This document shows, piece after piece, positions 50,708 to 59,890 of a stretch of 64,000 bases of DNA (within the stretch, counting starts at the first letter, position 1; each line of letters begins with the position of its first letter). The notes below the pieces were generated by a model. It did no database searches. It saw nothing but the letters and a program-made list of their open reading frames with translations, and was not told where the DNA came from. The DNA is from Lentzea albida (GTDB taxonomy: Bacteria > Actinomycetota > Actinomycetes > Mycobacteriales > Pseudonocardiaceae): positions 1 through 64,000 of the forward strand of contig NZ_FOFV01000025.1 of the NCBI RefSeq assembly GCF_900111005.1, in the 5' to 3' direction. The position numbers and the translations under genes are program-made.

Positions 50708-51251
50708 CGTCCACCCCCTGGGGCTCAACGAGAGCGACTCGGTCGGCGAGGGCACGCGCGTCTGGGCGTGGGCCCACGTGCTGCCCGGAGCCGTCGTCGG
50801 CAGGGACTGCAACATCTGCGACCACGCGTTCGTCGAGGGCGGCGTCGTCCTGGGCGATCGCGTCACGGTCAAGAACGCCGTGCTGCTGTTCGACGGCGTC
50901 TCGGTCGGCGACGACGTGTTCCTCGGTCCCAACGTCGTCTTCACCAACGACCTGAGGCCGCGCGCGCACGTCAAGAAGGGCCCCGAGGCCCTCCTGACCA
51001 CGCGCGTGGAGAACGGCGTCACGCTCGGTGCCGGTACGACCGTTGTGTGTGGAACGAAGATCGGCGCGCACGCGTTCGCCGCGGCCGGCGCGGTGATCAC
51101 GAAGGACGTTCCGGCGCACGCGTTCGTCGCGGGCAACCCGGCCAGGGTCCGCGGCTGGGTCTGCGAGTGCGGCGAACGGCTGGCCGAAGACCTCATCTGC
51201 GTGTGCGGCAAGGCCTACCAGAAGTCCGGTGACGGGCTCGTGCCCGCCTGA
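50700..51251 (+). CDS. Sugar N-acetyltransferase (WbpD-like, hexapeptide repeat)
   Basis: A 183-residue beta-helix acetyltransferase with repeats such as GRDCNICDHAFVEGGVVLGDRVTVKNAVLLFDGVSVGDDVFLGPNVVFTNDL and ITKDVPAHAFVAGNPAR. The C terminus has a Cys cluster (CECGERLAEDLICVCGK) that could bind zinc, an addition to the WbpD pattern. The ATG is inside the end of the upstream aminotransferase. Confidence 0.92.
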   Translation: MPSVHPLGLNESDSVGEGTRVWAWAHVLPGAVVGRDCNICDHAFVEGGVVLGDRVTVKNAVLLFDGVSVGDDVFLGPNVVFTNDLRPRAHVKKGPEALLTTRVENGVTLGAGTTVVCGTKIGAHAFAAAGAVITKDVPAHAFVAGNPARVRGWVCECGERLAEDLICVCGKAYQKSGDGLVPA

Positions 51252-51281
51252 AAGGTGCTCGTCCGTCCTCGGTGGACGGGT

Positions 51282-51399
51282 GCACTGACGGTGAACGGCA
51301 TGTGACGCCAGGAATTTGAAGACCTCTGTGGACGGCTGTTTCGGTCGCTCGTCGGTTATCCGAAGGGCACTGACAGTGAAAAGTGTTGGTATACACCAA
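51282..51399. promoter_or_regulatory. Direct repeats and palindrome upstream of the DUF4082 giant gene
   Basis: GCACTGACGGTGAA (51282-51295) and GCACTGACAGTGAA (51367-51380) are 13/14 identical. Each contains the small palindrome CACTG-A-CAGTG (the first with one mismatch). TTGGT-ATAC-ACCAA follows at 51386-51399. The 217-bp spacer (51252-51468) has no gene; these could be operators or promoter elements for the secreted protein. Confidence 0.45.
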
Positions 51400-51468
51400 A
51401 TTTCGTAACGTTGCGAGGTGTATGGCCGAATGTAAGACAAACGGCGTAGGGCCCTATGGAGGCACGTG

Positions 51469-54400
51469 ATGGGCAGACCGGCGCACAGGATTCGTGTAGC
51501 CAAGAAGGTCTGGGGAAGCGCCCTTGTGGGCGCGCTGGCCGCGACATTCGTCGTAGGCCTTTCGGGCAGCGCCACGGCGGGCCCTTGTGATCCACCGAAC
51601 AACGCGATCGTCTGCGAGAACTCGCTGGACGGCACGCCCAAGGACGAGTGGTGGATCGAGTCTCCGTACGGCGACATCGAGGGATTCGCCACGGCGACGA
51701 GCGTGCAACCGGGGGAGCAGCTCAACTTCAAGATCAAAACCCCGAGCAACAACTACAAGGTCGAGATCCTGCGACTCGGCTACTACCGCAACGGTGAGGG
51801 CGCCCGGCGCATCACCACGCTGAACCCCATCGTCTCCCTGCCCCAGAGCCAGCCCTTCTGCGCCTACGACGGCAACGTCGGCCTCGTCGACTGCGGCAAC
51901 TGGGCCGTGTCGGCGCGCTGGAACGTGCCGTCCACCCAGATCCCCGGGTTCTACATCGCGAACTTCATCCGCGAGGACGGCCAGGCGGGCGCGAGCCAGT
52001 ACCCGTTCGTCGTGCGCAGCGACTCGTCCACGTCGGACATCGTCGTGCAGACCTCCGACCAGACGTGGCAGGCGTACAACAAGTACGGCGACCGCCCGAA
52101 CGTCAACGAGTTCAACCTCTACGAGGGCGGCTTCAGCGGCTCCTCCGACGGCCGGGCCTACAAGGTCAGCTACAACCGCCCGTACCGCAACGGTGGCACG
52201 GCGAACTTCCTCAACGCCGAGTACCCGCTGGTGCGCTGGCTCGAGAAGAACGGGTACAACGTCTCCTACCTGTCCGGTGTGGACGTCACCCGCAACCCGG
52301 CGCTGGTGCGCAACCACAAGGTGTACGTGTCGTCGGGTCACGACGAGTACGTGAACGCCGCGCAGCGCACGGGCATCGAGCAGGCGCGCGCGGCCGGCGT
52401 CAACATGATGTTCATGTCGGGCAACGAGTGGTTCTGGAAGACCCGCTTCGAGAACAGCATCGACCCGTCGAACACCCCGTACCGGACCCTGGTCTGCTAC
52501 AAGGAGACGAAGGCCGTCCCGCTGGCGAAGCTCGACCCGAGCCCGGAGTGGACCGGCACCTGGCGTGACGCGCGCCTGTCGCCGCCCAGTGACGGCGGCC
52601 GGCCGGAGAACGCCATCACCGGCACGCTGTTCATGGTCAACGGCTACCGCGCGGACGCCATCCAGGTCCCGGCCGCCTACGGGAAGATGCGCTTCTGGCG
52701 CGACACCCCGCTCGCGACCGCGACGACCACGACGACGCTGCCCGTCGGCACGCTCGGCTACGAGTGGAACGTCGACCCGGACAACAACTACCGGCCGCCG
52801 GGCGCGGTGCCGCTGTCCGAGACGACCGTGACGGTCGACGACGGTCAGCTGCTGCTCGACAACGGCCACTTCTACGGCGGTGGCCCGGCCACCCACAAGA
52901 TGGTGCTCTACCGCGACCAGACCAGCCGCGCGCTGGTGTGGGGCGCCGGCACCGTGCAGTGGTCGTGGGGCCTCGACGGCGACCACCTCTACCCGCACGG
53001 CGCGCCGACGACCACGCCGACCAGCCAGGCGATGCAGCAGGCGACGGTCAACGTGCTGGCGGACATGAACGTCCAGCCGCAGAACCTGCGCTCGCCGCTG
53101 ACCCTCGCGACCCGCAGCACCGACACGACCGGACCGGCCGTGGCCGTCACCAACCCGGCGGCGAACTCCACGGTCCCGGCGGGCACGCAGCACACGATCT
53201 CCGGCACCGCGACCGACTCGGGCGGCGGCAAGGTCGGCGCGGTCGAGGTCTCCCTCGACAACGGCACCACGTGGCGGCGCGCCAACGGCACCTCGACGTG
53301 GACCTACCCGTGGACGCCGTCGAACCTCGGACCGGTCTCGATCAAGGTCCGCGCGTCCGACGACAACGCCAACCTCGGCGCGACCACCACGGTGAACCTC
53401 ACCGTCGGCGCGCAGCAGTGCCCGTGCACCGTGTTCGGCAACCAGACACCGTCCACCGTGGACAGCGGTGACACGTCGGCGATCGAGCTCGGCATGAAGA
53501 TCAAGACGTCGGTCAACGCGAACGTCACCGGTGTGCGGTTCTACAAGTCGGCCGCCAACACCGGCACCCACACCGGCTCGCTCTGGAACTCCTCCGGCCA
53601 GCGCCTCGCGACCGGAACGTTCAGCGGTGAGTCCGCGAGCGGCTGGCAGACGCTGAACTTCGCGCAGCCGGTGGGCATCAGGGCCGGCCAGACCTACATC
53701 GTGTCGTACTCGACGACGACCGGTCACTACGCGTTCACCGCCGGGTACTTCAACGGCAAGGGCGCGGGCGTCGTCCCGGTCACGGCCCCGTCCGCGGAGT
53801 CGTCCGGTGGCAACGGCGTGTTCCGCTACGGCGCCGGGTTCCCGGACTCGACGTTCAACGGCGGCAACTACTGGGTCGACGCGGTCGTCACCACCGACGG
53901 CGCCGACAACAACCCGCCGACGGTGACCTCCAGCAACCCGGCGGTCAACGGCACGGGCGCGTACACCGACCAGGACGTGGCGGTGACGTTCTCCGAACCG
54001 GTCGACCCGTCGAGCGTGACGTTCACGCTCACCCAGGGCTCCACCCAGGTGCCGGGCGCGACCAGCACGAACGACAACGTCGTGCGGTTCACCCCGACGA
54101 ACCTGTTGCTGCCCAACACCTCCTACACCGCGACGATCAACGCCACGGACGGCTTCGGCAACGCGCTCGCGCAACCGAGGACGTGGAACTTCACGACCGG
54201 TGCGGGACCGGCGCCGTGCCCCTGCACGGTGTTCGGGCAGGCGGTGCCGAACAACACCGACACCAACGACCCGAGCGACGTCGAGCTGGGCATGAAGTTC
54301 ACCAGCTCCACCAACGCCGTCGTCACCGGTGTCCGCTACTACAAGTCGGCCGCCAACACGGGCACGCACACCGGCTCGCTCTACGCGGCCAACGGCACGC

Positions 54401-55500
54401 GCCTCGCCACCGGCACGTTCGTCAACGAGACGGCGACCGGCTGGCAGACGCTGACCTTCGCGCAGGGCGTGCAGATCCAGGCCGGCAAGACCTACGTCGT
54501 GTCGTACCGCACGCCGACGGGCCACTACGCGGCCGACGGCGGGTACTTCGCGAACAAGGGCGCCGGACGCGGTGTGGTGACCGCGCCGACCTCGGCGGCC
54601 GCCGGCGGCCAGGGCGTCTTCCAGTACGGCGGCGGGTTCCCGTCGAACTCCTACAACGACACCAACTACTGGGTCGACCCGATCGTCGTGACCGACGGCG
54701 CGGACAACTCGCCGCCGACCGTGACGAACCGCGACCCGCAGGCGAACGCGACCGACGTGCCCACCGGCAACGGTGTGACGGCCACGTTCAACGAACCGGT
54801 CGAAGCCGAGTCGGTCAGCCTCACGGTCAAGGTGACCGGTGGCGCCACCGTCGCGGGTACCACGCGCGTGACGCCGGACGGCAGGTCGGTGAGCTTCGCG
54901 CCGAACGCGGACCTCGCGGGCAACACGTCCTACACGGTCACGGTCTCCGCGACGGACCTGCAGGGCAACTCGATGCCGGCACCGCACACCTGGACGTTCA
55001 CGACCGGAGCGGCGGGCGCCTGCCCGTGCACCCTGTTCCGCTCGGTGGACGCCCCGGCGGTGACCGCGATCGACTCGCCGGTGGAGCTCGGCACGAGGAT
55101 CACGCCGTCCGCCAACGGTTCCATCACCGGTGTCCGGTTCTACAAGTCCGTGGGCGACACGGGCACGCACACCGGCACGCTGTGGTCGTCGACGGGCCAG
55201 GTGCTCGCCACGGGCACGTTCAGCAACGAGACCGGAAGCGGCTGGCAGACGCTGACGTTCTCCAGCCCGGTCGCGGTGACCGCGGGGACCACGTACGTGG
55301 TGTCGTTCCACACCTCCGCGGGCTACTACGGCTACACGACCGGTTACTTCAACGAGAACAGGACGAGGGGCCCGCTGACCGCACCCGCCCACACCGGCTC
55401 GGCGCCCAACGGCGTCTACCGGTACGGCTCGGGCGGGGTCATGCCGGGTGACAGTGGTGGCGGCACCAACTACTGGGTCGACGCCGTGTTCGACAACTAG
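51469..55500 (+). CDS. Large secreted DMF-beta-like/DUF4082 multidomain protein
   Basis: A 1343-residue exported protein: signal peptide (about 1-38), a large N,N-dimethylformamidase beta-subunit-like domain (about 45-530, with GHDEYVNAAQRTGIEQARAAGVNMMFMSGNEWFW), an Ig-like domain (about 550-645), then three DUF4082 domains starting near 650, 916 and 1184 (each beginning C-P-C-T and ending NYWVDA.V), separated by SbsA/Big_5-type Ig domains (about 805-905 and 1070-1175). ATG 51469 follows TGGAGG by six bases. A secreted, possibly polymer-binding or modifying enzyme of the locus. Catalytic residues of the DMF-beta domain are not obvious, so activity is open. Confidence 0.9.
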   Translation: MGRPAHRIRVAKKVWGSALVGALAATFVVGLSGSATAGPCDPPNNAIVCENSLDGTPKDEWWIESPYGDIEGFATATSVQPGEQLNFKIKTPSNNYKVEILRLGYYRNGEGARRITTLNPIVSLPQSQPFCAYDGNVGLVDCGNWAVSARWNVPSTQIPGFYIANFIREDGQAGASQYPFVVRSDSSTSDIVVQTSDQTWQAYNKYGDRPNVNEFNLYEGGFSGSSDGRAYKVSYNRPYRNGGTANFLNAEYPLVRWLEKNGYNVSYLSGVDVTRNPALVRNHKVYVSSGHDEYVNAAQRTGIEQARAAGVNMMFMSGNEWFWKTRFENSIDPSNTPYRTLVCYKETKAVPLAKLDPSPEWTGTWRDARLSPPSDGGRPENAITGTLFMVNGYRADAIQVPAAYGKMRFWRDTPLATATTTTTLPVGTLGYEWNVDPDNNYRPPGAVPLSETTVTVDDGQLLLDNGHFYGGGPATHKMVLYRDQTSRALVWGAGTVQWSWGLDGDHLYPHGAPTTTPTSQAMQQATVNVLADMNVQPQNLRSPLTLATRSTDTTGPAVAVTNPAANSTVPAGTQHTISGTATDSGGGKVGAVEVSLDNGTTWRRANGTSTWTYPWTPSNLGPVSIKVRASDDNANLGATTTVNLTVGAQQCPCTVFGNQTPSTVDSGDTSAIELGMKIKTSVNANVTGVRFYKSAANTGTHTGSLWNSSGQRLATGTFSGESASGWQTLNFAQPVGIRAGQTYIVSYSTTTGHYAFTAGYFNGKGAGVVPVTAPSAESSGGNGVFRYGAGFPDSTFNGGNYWVDAVVTTDGADNNPPTVTSSNPAVNGTGAYTDQDVAVTFSEPVDPSSVTFTLTQGSTQVPGATSTNDNVVRFTPTNLLLPNTSYTATINATDGFGNALAQPRTWNFTTGAGPAPCPCTVFGQAVPNNTDTNDPSDVELGMKFTSSTNAVVTGVRYYKSAANTGTHTGSLYAANGTRLATGTFVNETATGWQTLTFAQGVQIQAGKTYVVSYRTPTGHYAADGGYFANKGAGRGVVTAPTSAAAGGQGVFQYGGGFPSNSYNDTNYWVDPIVVTDGADNSPPTVTNRDPQANATDVPTGNGVTATFNEPVEAESVSLTVKVTGGATVAGTTRVTPDGRSVSFAPNADLAGNTSYTVTVSATDLQGNSMPAPHTWTFTTGAAGACPCTLFRSVDAPAVTAIDSPVELGTRITPSANGSITGVRFYKSVGDTGTHTGTLWSSTGQVLATGTFSNETGSGWQTLTFSSPVAVTAGTTYVVSFHTSAGYYGYTTGYFNENRTRGPLTAPAHTGSAPNGVYRYGSGGVMPGDSGGGTNYWVDAVFDN

Positions 55501-55516
55501 GGGAGGGTGAACGGCA

Positions 55517-56563
55517 GTGTCTTCGGTGGATGTGGTGATCCCGTGCTACAAGTACGGCTCGGTGTTGCCCGGCGCGGTCCGCAGCGTCCTGGACCAACCA
55601 GGGGTGGACGTGCGAGTGCTGGTGATCGACGACTGTTCCCGTGACGGGAGCGCCGACGTCGCCAGGGAGCTCGCCGCGGCGGACAGCCGGGTGACCGTCT
55701 GGGAGCACGAGACCAACAAGGGTCACATCGCCACCTACAACGAAGGCCTGCTGGGCTGGGCGTCCGCGGACTACTGCGCGTTGCTGTCCGCGGACGACGC
55801 CCTCACCCCCGGTGCGCTCAAGCGGGCGGCCGACCTGATGGACGCCCACCCGTCGGTGGGCTTCGTCTACGGCCGCCCGCTGCACTGGGACGGCAGCGAC
55901 CCGTACCCGCACGCGCGGACCGAGTCGCAGGGCTGGATCGTCTACGAGGGCGAGAAGTGGCTGCGCCGCCGCTTCGAGCTCGGCGACGGGTGCATCACCT
56001 CGCCGGAAGTGGTGGTGCGCACCGAACTGCAGCAGAAGATCGGTGGCTACGACCCGGCGCTGCCGCACACCGGCGACATCGAGATGTGGATGCGGTTCGC
56101 GCTGCACGCCGACGTCGGCTACCTCCGCGGGGTCGACCAGGCCTTCTACCGCGTTCACGGCAACAACATGTCGGTGAACTACTACGCTGGGTCAGGTGTA
56201 CGCGACTTGCAGCAACGCCTCGCCGCCTACGAGGCCTTGCTGGACCGGGCCGACGGCAGCAGGCGTGACGTGGCGTCGATGGAGCAGCGGGTGCGGCGGG
56301 TCCTCGCCAAGGACGCGCTGCGCCGGGCCGGCCGCGCCTACGACAAGGGCCGGGTCGACGCCGAACCGGTCGAGGAGCTCGTCGAGTTCGCCCGCAAGGC
56401 GTTCGACGGCGCCGACCGGCTGCCCGAGTGGCACACCCTCCGCCTCCGCCAACGCCTCGGGGTGCGCGCCTGCAGAGCGCTCAGCCCACTGGTGCTCACC
56501 GCGGCCGCTCGCCGGCTGCGGCAGACGTACCGGCTGAGGCAGTGGAAACGTGAGGGCATCTGA
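55517..56563 (+). CDS. Family 2 glycosyltransferase
   Basis: A 348-residue GT-A enzyme. Residues 1-130 carry VDVVIPCYKYGSVLPGAVRSVL, DDCSRDGSADVAREL and ALLSADDALT (the DXD-like SADDA near 93-97 for metal and nucleotide sugar); HTGDIEMWMRFALHADVGYL is the acceptor-side ED-like motif. The C-terminal part (about 230-348) is helical, basic and membrane-associated rather than TM. GTG 55517. Its end overlaps the acyltransferase start by 14 bases. Confidence 0.92.
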   Translation: MSSVDVVIPCYKYGSVLPGAVRSVLDQPGVDVRVLVIDDCSRDGSADVARELAAADSRVTVWEHETNKGHIATYNEGLLGWASADYCALLSADDALTPGALKRAADLMDAHPSVGFVYGRPLHWDGSDPYPHARTESQGWIVYEGEKWLRRRFELGDGCITSPEVVVRTELQQKIGGYDPALPHTGDIEMWMRFALHADVGYLRGVDQAFYRVHGNNMSVNYYAGSGVRDLQQRLAAYEALLDRADGSRRDVASMEQRVRRVLAKDALRRAGRAYDKGRVDAEPVEELVEFARKAFDGADRLPEWHTLRLRQRLGVRACRALSPLVLTAAARRLRQTYRLRQWKREGI

Positions 56564-57605
56564 TGGTCGTCTGCCGTCACTGACCGGGCTGCGCTTCGTC
56601 GCTGCCCTCGCGGTGTTCGGCTTCCACCTCAACGCCTTGGGGTTGTTCAGGGGCGGACCGGCCGAGAGCGCCATGGGCCTGCTGTTCGGGCCCGGCGCCA
56701 TCGGCGTCAGCTTCTTCTTCGTGCTGTCCGGGTTCGTGCTGACGTGGTCGGCACGACCGGGGCAGGCGGCGACGTCGATCTGGCGCCGCCGGGCCGCGAA
56801 GATCTACCCGAACCACGTCGTCGCCTGGTTCGTCGCACTGCTCGGCCTCGTGGTGCTCGGTGCCCACGAGGTCTCCGCCGTGTCGGTCGTGCTGGGCGCA
56901 TTGTTGTTGCAGGCGTGGGTTCCGGCGGAGAGCGTGTTCTTCGCCGTGAACACCCCGGCGTGGTCGCTTTCCTGCGAAGCGGCGTTCTACCTCGCGTTCC
57001 CGTTGCTGATCCGGTGGGTCACGCGCGTCACCAGGCCGTGGTGGATCGCGGGGGCACTGGCCGCGGCGGTGGCGCTGGTTCCCGTGGCGGCGATGTTGTT
57101 CCCGCCACCGGTCGAGTACTGGTTCGTCTACGTCTTCCCGGTGACCCGGGCGCTCGAGTTCGCGCTGGGCATGGTGATGGCGCGGATCGTCATGACCGGG
57201 CAGTGGATCGGCCTCAGGCCGCTGCCGGCCTCCGCGCTGGTCCTGGTGGCCTACTTCGGCTCCGCGCACGTGCCCGGCACGTTCGGGTTCGTCGCCGTGA
57301 CGGTGGTGCCGCTGGCGTTGCTGATCGCGGCGGTCGCGGTGTCCGATGTGGACGGCACGCGGTCGCCGTGGCGATCACGGCCGATGGTGTGGCTCGGTGA
57401 GGTGTCGTTCGCCTTCTACCTCGTGCACCACTTCGTGATCCGCACGGTCGCCGAAGGGCTCGACGAGCTGGGCGTGACGGGGATTCCCGCGGTCGTCCCC
57501 GCCGCGCTCATGTTCTCGGTGTCGCTGGTGCTGGCCTGGTTGCTGTTCCGGTTCGTCGAGAAACCCGCGTTCCGGCTGCTGACCCGTCAGTCCCAGGCGG
57601 TGTAG
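56550..57605 (+). CDS. Acyltransferase-3 family membrane protein
   Basis: A 351-residue polytopic protein with about ten TM helices. The N-terminal LRFVAALAVFGFHLNAL contains the AT3 family's conserved R and H, and SFFFVLSGFVLTWSARP follows. These enzymes O-acetylate or otherwise acylate surface polysaccharides. GTG 56550 with the conserved SLTGLRF start; the last 19 bases overlap the convergent GT2 gene. Confidence 0.92.
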   Translation: MRASDGRLPSLTGLRFVAALAVFGFHLNALGLFRGGPAESAMGLLFGPGAIGVSFFFVLSGFVLTWSARPGQAATSIWRRRAAKIYPNHVVAWFVALLGLVVLGAHEVSAVSVVLGALLLQAWVPAESVFFAVNTPAWSLSCEAAFYLAFPLLIRWVTRVTRPWWIAGALAAAVALVPVAAMLFPPPVEYWFVYVFPVTRALEFALGMVMARIVMTGQWIGLRPLPASALVLVAYFGSAHVPGTFGFVAVTVVPLALLIAAVAVSDVDGTRSPWRSRPMVWLGEVSFAFYLVHHFVIRTVAEGLDELGVTGIPAVVPAALMFSVSLVLAWLLFRFVEKPAFRLLTRQSQAV

Positions 57606-58369
57606 TAGCTGGCCTCGTTGACGAGGTAGCGCACGGTGGGCTGCGGCACGTGCTCGACCACGTGCCGCTTCGCCAGGCGGTGCACGAACTCCCAGTCCTC
57701 CTTGGGCAGGGTGGACTTGGTGCGCGGCAACCTGCTGAAGATCACGTCGGGGGAGCGGCGCACCACGAGCGAGTTCGCGTCGACGTACGGCGTGCCGTCG
57801 CGGAACGAGACCCGGTCGAACTCCCGCGTGAGCACGTCGAGCACGGTGCCGTCGGCGCGGCGGCGTTCCACGGCCGTGTAGACGACGTCCGGGCCCTTTT
57901 CGAGGCCTGCCAACGCCAGCGCGAGGTGGTCTTCGCGCCACGTGTTGTCGTCGTCGAGGAAGGCGATGTACTTCGAGTCGGTGAGCCGGATGCCGACGTT
58001 GCGGACCAGGCCGAGCACGGCGGTGTTGCGCGACAGGCTGACGGCGTGCAGCCGCGGGTCCTCCGGGAGGGCGGGCAGGCCGGCGCCGTCGTCGACCACG
58101 ACGACCACCTGGTCGGTGACGGTCTGCGCGAGAGCCGAGTTCACCGCGTCGACGAGCAGCTCGGGACGCTTGTAGGTGGGGATGACGGTCGCGACGAGCG
58201 CCTTGGGCCGCGTGGGGCCGAGCCGGTAGACCTCGTCGTCCTCGAACCGTCTCAGCTTGCGGACGTGTCTGCCGAGCACGACGGTGTTCTTGACCTCGTG
58301 CAACGGCCACAGGCCGAACGCGTCGCGCAGCGCCTTGCGCGCGATGGCCGAGACCTTGGTGCGGTTCAT
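57587..58369 (-). CDS. Family 2 glycosyltransferase
   Basis: A 260-residue GT-A enzyme with VATVIPTYKRPELLVDAVNSALAQ (57-80), VVVDDGAG, KYIAFLDDDNTW (DDD as the metal motif, near 130-141) and WEFVHRLA. It is preceded by a short basic N-terminal segment. ATG 58369 lies two bases after the flippase stop, so they are co-transcribed. Specificity unknown. Confidence 0.92.
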   Translation of the reverse strand: MNRTKVSAIARKALRDAFGLWPLHEVKNTVVLGRHVRKLRRFEDDEVYRLGPTRPKALVATVIPTYKRPELLVDAVNSALAQTVTDQVVVVVDDGAGLPALPEDPRLHAVSLSRNTAVLGLVRNVGIRLTDSKYIAFLDDDNTWREDHLALALAGLEKGPDVVYTAVERRRADGTVLDVLTREFDRVSFRDGTPYVDANSLVVRRSPDVIFSRLPRTKSTLPKEDWEFVHRLAKRHVVEHVPQPTVRYLVNEASYYTAWD

Positions 58370-58371
58370 GA

Positions 58372-59787
58372 TCAGGATCTCCCGGGGAGCATCGCGCGCA
58401 TCGGGTACACGACGGGCAGGTAGACGGCCAGTGCCACGAGCCCGCCGACGGCGAGCAGGGCGAACGATCCCTCGACGAACTCGTGGACCGCGAACGACGA
58501 CAACACGATCAGCACCCCGCCGATCGCGGGCCTGCGACAGGCCTTCAGCGTCGAGCCCAGCTTGAGGCCCCTGCGGCGCAACACGATCGCGAACGCGGGG
58601 ATCATGACGAGCGCGGCGACGGCGAGCAGCGCGAGCGAGGCGCCGCGGATGCCGTCGAGGTGCGTGCCGATCAGCAACGTCGGCAGCATCGCGCCCAGCC
58701 ACAACGCCTGCAGGCCGAGCAGCTGGCGGTTGGAGTCGAACGCGACGAGCAGGTCGTAGCCGATGAACAGCGCGACCCGCAGCAGCCCGAGGATCGCGAG
58801 GATCTGCAACGCCTGCGCGGCGCCCGTCCACTTCTCGCCGTAGACGAACGCGAGCATCGGCTCGGCGTAGCACGCGAGCACCACGCACACCGGGATCGTG
58901 GCCGCCATCAGCAACCCGGCCCCGCGCGCCAGCGAGTCCTCGAGCTTCTGCCGGTCGTCGAGCAACCGGGAGAACCCGGCGAGCGACACCCGCCGCGCCG
59001 CCTCGGAGAACACCTGCAGCGGCAGGCTCGACTGGTTGAACGCCATCAGGTACAGGCCGAGCGTGACCTCGTCGGTGAGCGCGCCGATCGCGATCTTGTC
59101 GACGTTCGTCACCGACAGCACCAGAAGGCTCGCCCCGGCGAGCGGCAACCCGAACGCGATCAGCTCGCGTGCGATGACCCCGTCCCAGCCCGGCTTGATC
59201 TTGACCGGGCACAGCACCAGGTAGATCGTCACCGACACGACGTTGCCCGCGATCTGCCCGACGGCGAAGCTCATCGGGCCGAAACCGTTGAGTGCCATCG
59301 TGATCGTGATGGACGTGGTGACCGAGAAGGCCGCGAAGTCCGTGAAGAACCTGCGGGCCTGCATGAACTCGCGGTTCAGGATGGCGGCGGGCACGACCGC
59401 GATGCCGTCGAGCACCACGGCCAGGCACAGCACCCGCAGCACCCCGACCGCGGACGGGCTGCCCATCGCCTCGCAGAACGCGGGCGCCGCGAAGAACGTG
59501 ATGGCGTACAGGGCGGAACTGCTCGCCACCGCGATGGTCATCGCCGTGGGCGCGAACTCGCGGACGTCCCGCTCCCAGCGCACCAGGGCGAGGCTGACGC
59601 CGAGTTCGTTGAAGGCCTGGAGCAGCGTCATCGCGACGAGGGCGACGGCGAACACGCCGTAGTCGGCGGGGGAGAGGATGCGGGCGAGGGCGATGCCGGA
59701 CACCAGCACGCCGAGGCGCAGGACGACGTTGTTGAGCAGGCTCCACAACGCGCCCTTGCCGACCTTGCCGCCGATGGTGGTGGTCAC
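58372..59787 (-). CDS. Wzx-type polysaccharide flippase (MOP superfamily)
   Basis: A 471-residue membrane protein with about 12-14 TM helices, starting TIGGKVGKGALWSLLNNVVLRLGVLVSGIALARILSPADYGVFAVAL, the standard opening of lipopolysaccharide/teichuronic acid-type flippases. It moves the lipid-linked repeat unit across the membrane. GTG 59787 has AGGAGG seven bases upstream; upstream codons are low-complexity. Confidence 0.93.
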   Translation of the reverse strand: MTTTIGGKVGKGALWSLLNNVVLRLGVLVSGIALARILSPADYGVFAVALVAMTLLQAFNELGVSLALVRWERDVREFAPTAMTIAVASSSALYAITFFAAPAFCEAMGSPSAVGVLRVLCLAVVLDGIAVVPAAILNREFMQARRFFTDFAAFSVTTSITITMALNGFGPMSFAVGQIAGNVVSVTIYLVLCPVKIKPGWDGVIARELIAFGLPLAGASLLVLSVTNVDKIAIGALTDEVTLGLYLMAFNQSSLPLQVFSEAARRVSLAGFSRLLDDRQKLEDSLARGAGLLMAATIPVCVVLACYAEPMLAFVYGEKWTGAAQALQILAILGLLRVALFIGYDLLVAFDSNRQLLGLQALWLGAMLPTLLIGTHLDGIRGASLALLAVAALVMIPAFAIVLRRRGLKLGSTLKACRRPAIGGVLIVLSSFAVHEFVEGSFALLAVGGLVALAVYLPVVYPMRAMLPGRS

Positions 59788-59890
59788 GCGCCGGCCTCCT
59801 GCCGCGCGGGGCGTGGTGACGACGGCGGTGCCGCCACCCGGCACCAGGACGCGCCCGGCGTGCGGGTCCTGTGACAGTGCGCGCTGGTGG

